Assembly: GCA_021805485.1 (NCBI GenBank)
Contig: JAJZFF010000166.1
Location: 1 to 8,467 of the forward strand
DNA from: Pseudomonadota bacterium
Lineage (GTDB): Bacteria; Pseudomonadota; Alphaproteobacteria; Acetobacterales; Acetobacteraceae
Length of the DNA: 8,467 nucleotides
Direction: 5' to 3'
Shown here piece by piece: positions 5,873-8,467 of the stretch; positions within the stretch are counted from its first letter, which is position 1; the number at the start of each line of letters is the position of its first letter. Made by a program: the position numbers and the translations under genes. The notes below the pieces were generated by a model. It ran no database searches and was not told where the DNA came from. It worked only from the letters and a program-made list of their open reading frames with translations.

Positions 5873-6956
5873 CTTTCACCCTGTACCAGGCGGCGATCGC
5901 GGCGACGCCGAGCAGCGCGGCGAGACCGGCGAGATTGACGACGATCTGCATCGCCCATCCATCATCTGTGTCCATGACGATCCGCCCGGCATACGAGAGC
6001 AGGATACTAGCGCAATAGGTTGGCAGGCCGTACTGGCCGATCAGGACGAAGACACGGGCCAGGCGGCTGGCCAGAAACCGTCCACCGGCGCGGACATGGC
6101 GGGAGGCGAGCCAGGCAAGCGAGAGAATCGAGGCGAGCCGGTACGGATGCAGGCCGGTCTTGTCGATATTGCTCACGAAGGGCTTGAGCATCGGCGGGAT
6201 ATGCTTCGCGAGCGACGGCTCGATCCAGGTGGTCAGCAGAATCGCGAAGCCGATCAGCAGCAGCACGACGGCCACCACATCGGTCGCTAGACCGGGCAAA
6301 TCCGGCTTCCCGTGGCGCGAGAACAGCATGCCGAGCACAAAGAGCAACTGCCATGTGAACGGATTGAAGAACCAGCCATGACCACTTTGGGTCGGCAAAT
6401 TCCAGCCAAAAATCCGTGCGCCGGCATAGAGCGCGACACTGAGCACGAGCAGCGTGCGTGGAAAGCGGAGCATGAAGAGCAACGGCGCAATGCCGCCCAT
6501 GATCGCGACATAGAGCGGCAGGACGTTGAGATAGGCCGGCTGGTAGAGCAGCGGCACGGCCTCTATGATCGCCGACAACGGCTTCGCCACCAGATGATCG
6601 ATGCCGACCCCGGAAATGTATTGCGGCCGCGCGAACCAGATCGCGGCAAGCGCCACCTGTGCTGCGAACAGCACGAAGAGGAAAATATGCGCAATATACA
6701 GCGTCCACGCGCGCTTTAGCATGTCCGCCGAGGCGGAGAGCGGCCCCGCCCGATCCATCTTGCGGCCATAGACAAGAGCCGCCGCAAAGCCGGCAAGGAG
6801 GATGAAGATCTCCGTCGCGTCGTTCAGCGCGAGGTTGCGCACGGTAAAGCGGGCCAGGGTGTCATGCGGGATATGGTCGAGAAAGATGCAGAACAGCGCG
6901 ATGCCGCGGAAGAAATCGACCCTGAGGTCGCGCCCGTCGCGAACGAGTTGCATCAT
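5850..6956 (-). CDS. opgC: OpgC-family membrane protein (periplasmic glucan acyl/succinyl modification)
   Basis: OpgC proteins are polytopic inner-membrane enzymes that substitute osmoregulated periplasmic glucans with succinyl groups, and they belong to the wider acyltransferase clan. The 368-residue protein starts with RDLRVDFFRGIALFCIFLDHIP (9-30) followed by DATEIFILLAGFAAALVYGR (46-65), a pattern I recognise as the OpgC N-terminus. H28 in LDHIP is comparable to the conserved membrane histidine of acyltransferases. About ten hydrophobic segments follow, and the tail is short and basic. The start is one of two adjacent ATGs (6956 or 6953). The first forms an ATGA overlap with the recR stop, and there is no clear Shine-Dalgarno sequence, so translation is probably coupled to recR. 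The glucan synthesis genes opgG and opgH are not in view. The exact acyl group is unproven. Confidence 0.88.
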   Translation of the reverse strand: MMQLVRDGRDLRVDFFRGIALFCIFLDHIPHDTLARFTVRNLALNDATEIFILLAGFAAALVYGRKMDRAGPLSASADMLKRAWTLYIAHIFLFVLFAAQVALAAIWFARPQYISGVGIDHLVAKPLSAIIEAVPLLYQPAYLNVLPLYVAIMGGIAPLLFMLRFPRTLLVLSVALYAGARIFGWNLPTQSGHGWFFNPFTWQLLFVLGMLFSRHGKPDLPGLATDVVAVVLLLIGFAILLTTWIEPSLAKHIPPMLKPFVSNIDKTGLHPYRLASILSLAWLASRHVRAGGRFLASRLARVFVLIGQYGLPTYCASILLSYAGRIVMDTDDGWAMQIVVNLAGLAALLGVAAIAAWYRVKDAKPSVA

Positions 6957-7543
6957 CCGGCGGCGCGGCGGGCGGACAGGGCGAGGGCGAGCGTGCCCTC
7001 GTCGAGGATCTCGATGCTGCCGCCGACGGGCACGCCCTGGGCGAGGCGGGTGACGCTGGCGCCGCAGGTCGCGAGGCGTTCGGCGAGGTAATGCGTGGTA
7101 GCCTGGCCATCGACGGTGGCCGGCAAAGCAAGAATCACCTCGCGCACCGATCCGTCGAGCCGGGCGAGCAGGCGGTCGATGCCGAGTTCCTCGGGACCAC
7201 GGCCGGCAATGGCAGACAACAGGCCGCCGAGGACGTGGTAGCGCCCGCGATAGACCGCCGCACGCTCCAGCGCCCATTCATCGGCGACCGTCTCCACAAC
7301 GCAGATCATTGGTTCGCGTGCGATATCGGCGCAAATCGTGCAAGGTTGCTGAGAATCCAGTCCGCCGCAGACCGGGCAGATAGAGACGCGCTGGCAGGCG
7401 GCATCGAGGGCCGCGATCAACGGCAGCAGGCGCTGCTCGCGCTCGGCCATCAGTCGCAGCACGATGCGTCGCGCCGAGCGCGGACCGAGACCCGGCAGCC
7501 GCGCCATCAGCCCGACCAGCCGCTCGATCTCGGGGCCCATCAT
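6953..7543 (-). CDS. recR: RecR recombination mediator protein
   Basis: RecR works with RecO (and RecF) to load RecA onto SSB-coated single-stranded DNA at gaps. The 196-residue protein has the standard RecR layout and length. A helix-hairpin-helix lies near residues 9-32 (LPGLGPRSARR). A four-cysteine zinc finger uses C56, C59, C68 and C71 (CPVCGG...CTIC). The Toprim domain starts at about residue 79 (ICVVETVADEWALE, with acidic E84) and continues through YHVLGGLLSAIAGRGPEELGI. The C-terminal Walker-B-like region ends with GGSIEILDEGTL. The start is one of two adjacent ATGs (7543 or 7540); no strong ribosome binding site is visible in the 25-base gap from ybaB. The order dnaX-ybaB-recR is the widely conserved bacterial cluster. 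Confidence 0.98.
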   Translation of the reverse strand: MMGPEIERLVGLMARLPGLGPRSARRIVLRLMAEREQRLLPLIAALDAACQRVSICPVCGGLDSQQPCTICADIAREPMICVVETVADEWALERAAVYRGRYHVLGGLLSAIAGRGPEELGIDRLLARLDGSVREVILALPATVDGQATTHYLAERLATCGASVTRLAQGVPVGGSIEILDEGTLALALSARRAAG

Positions 7544-7568
7544 TGCAGGAATATCTGCCTATGCAGCC

Positions 7569-7892
7569 TCAGAACGGCAGCTTCATGCCGGGCGGCAGCG
7601 AAATCCCGCCGGTCACTTTCTGCATTTCCTCGGCAGCGAGGGTTTCCAGCCGCGACTTGGCGTCGCCATGTGCGGCGACGATCAGGTCCTGAAGCATCTC
7701 GGCATCGTTCGGGTCGATCAGCTTGGGATCGATCTCGATCCCCTTCATCTCCCCCTTACCGGACAGCGTGACCTTCACGAGGCCGGCGCCGGCCTCGCCC
7801 CGGATTTCCATGGCTTCGAGACGCGACTGCATCTCCTGCATGTTCTGCTGCATCTGTTGGGCCTGCTTCATCAGGCCGGCGAGGTTCTTCAT
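7569..7892 (-). CDS. ybaB: YbaB/EbfC family nucleoid-associated DNA-binding protein
   Basis: This small (107-residue) dimeric protein binds DNA and is considered a nucleoid-associated regulator. It begins [22 protein letters not shown], the typical Met/Gln-rich N-terminal helix, followed by the central sheet ([18 protein letters not shown], about 39-56). The family [12 protein letters not shown] helix (about 70-81) comes next, and the C-terminus ends in [13 protein letters not shown]. Length and composition match the family. The start is clear: ATG at 7892 shares one base with the dnaX stop (TGATG), and GGAG lies eight bases upstream (plus-strand 7901-7904). It is co-translated with dnaX and followed by recR. 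Confidence 0.97.
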   Translation of the reverse strand: MKNLAGLMKQAQQMQQNMQEMQSRLEAMEIRGEAGAGLVKVTLSGKGEMKGIEIDPKLIDPNDAEMLQDLIVAAHGDAKSRLETLAAEEMQKVTGGISLPPGMKLPF

Positions 7893-8467
7893 CAGTCGAT
7901 CTCCATGGCATCGGCGATGTCGTCGTCGGAAATCGGCGGGACATCGTCGAAGCGGTCATCATCCATCACGGGCGGCTCCGCAAGGGCGGCCGGCGCGTCG
8001 ACCTCGACGCTCGCGATCTTCGCCCCCGGAAACGTCTCGAAGATGGCCCTGACCAGCGGATGGTCGAGTGCCTCGTCGCGCGCCGTCTCGCGCGCCGTGG
8101 TTTCAGCCTCAACCATGCTCGGCGCGCCGGCGGCGCGAGACAGGGCGATGGTCCATCGCCGTCCGGTTTCCGCTTCGAGAAACCTCGCGAGGCGCGACGA
8201 AAGATCGCGAGGCGCCTCGGCGGCAAGATTCAGTTCGATCACCGGCGGCGCGAACCGCACCAGCCGGGCATCGTGGCGGAGATGGGCATAGAGCAAGGCG
8301 TCCCGCTTCTCGCCGGCCAGGGCAATCACGTCCTCGAACCGGGCAAGACGCGGGGCCGGCGCCGGGGTGGCCTCGGCCTGCATAACCGGGGCGCCGTTCA
8401 CCACCGCCCTCGGTGCCGGGTCTGGCGCGGGCGGGGGCGCCGCCCCGCCGCGGATCGTCGCCCCCTC
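7892..8467 (-). CDS. dnaX: DNA polymerase III tau/gamma subunit, C-terminal part (runs off the right edge)
   Basis: This is the 3' part (191 codons plus stop) of dnaX, encoding the clamp-loader subunit that links polymerase cores in the replisome. The frame is open to the right edge, so the GTG at 8404 is not its start. Codons from the edge inward read as a Pro/Ala-rich linker ([13 protein letters not shown]), typical of the segment between the ATPase module and the tau tail. The folded part ([22 protein letters not shown], then [26 protein letters not shown] and [16 protein letters not shown]) resembles the alphaproteobacterial tau C-terminal domain. It ends in an acidic tail ([23 protein letters not shown]), often important for binding the polymerase alpha subunit. 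The Walker ATPase part and any frameshift site for gamma lie outside the window. The ybaB neighbour supports the call. Confidence 0.93.
   Translation of the reverse strand, partial: EGATIRGGAAPPPAPDPAPRAVVNGAPVMQAEATPAPAPRLARFEDVIALAGEKRDALLYAHLRHDARLVRFAPPVIELNLAAEAPRDLSSRLARFLEAETGRRWTIALSRAAGAPSMVEAETTARETARDEALDHPLVRAIFETFPGAKIASVEVDAPAALAEPPVMDDDRFDDVPPISDDDIADAMEID

Noticed and set aside
6957..7277. Upstream extension of the OpgC frame across recR
   Set aside because: This stretch reads as an Arg/Pro-rich shadow of recR. OpgC homology starts only after the ATG pair at 6956/6953.
8405..8467. Treating the GTG at 8404 as the start of a small separate gene
   Set aside because: The frame continues without a stop to the right edge and encodes the Pro/Ala-rich linker typical of DnaX, so this is a truncated dnaX.

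Overview
The window is GC-rich, gene-dense bacterial chromosome. The minCD genes, a SecF beginning with the 'RLVPDGT...F' type N-terminus, a DUF3775 protein, an alphaproteobacterial-type DnaX C-terminal domain and an OpgC membrane protein all point to an alphaproteobacterium. Rhodospirillales/Acetobacteraceae is my best guess from general resemblance, not from a search. Nearly all of it is coding. The longest stretch without a gene is about 165 bases, and I see no tRNA, rRNA, insertion sequence, prophage gene or CRISPR array.

Layout, left to right. (1) Minus strand: the first 15 codons of minD (the gene runs off the left edge) and a complete minC just upstream of it, forming a cell-division-site operon. 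(2) Minus strand: a Gfo/Idh/MocA oxidoreductase whose sequence resembles the lipid A sugar oxidase GnnA; it lies upstream of minC, separated by a spacer with a 12-base inverted repeat. (3) A short divergent intergenic region with a perfect 7+4+7 palindrome. (4) Plus strand: secD and secF, the heterodimeric membrane component that assists Sec export, followed by a 10-bp hairpin and a small acidic DUF3775 protein. (5) Minus strand, convergent with the DUF3775 gene and only 3 bases from it: a tightly packed run read from the right edge, dnaX (3' part) - ybaB/ebfC - recR - opgC - secreted SGNH hydrolase. Its junctions are TGATG (dnaX/ybaB), a 25-base gap (ybaB/recR), ATGA (recR/opgC) and a 23-base overlap (opgC/SGNH).

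Functionally, dnaX-ybaB-recR is the classical replication/recombination cluster. Unusually, it continues without a break into two envelope genes: an OpgC-type membrane acyltransferase and a periplasmic SGNH hydrolase. These two overlap and plausibly modify the same periplasmic glycan. That pair is the best candidate for something under-described. The rest is largely housekeeping, and I did not find strong evidence for a wholly new system.
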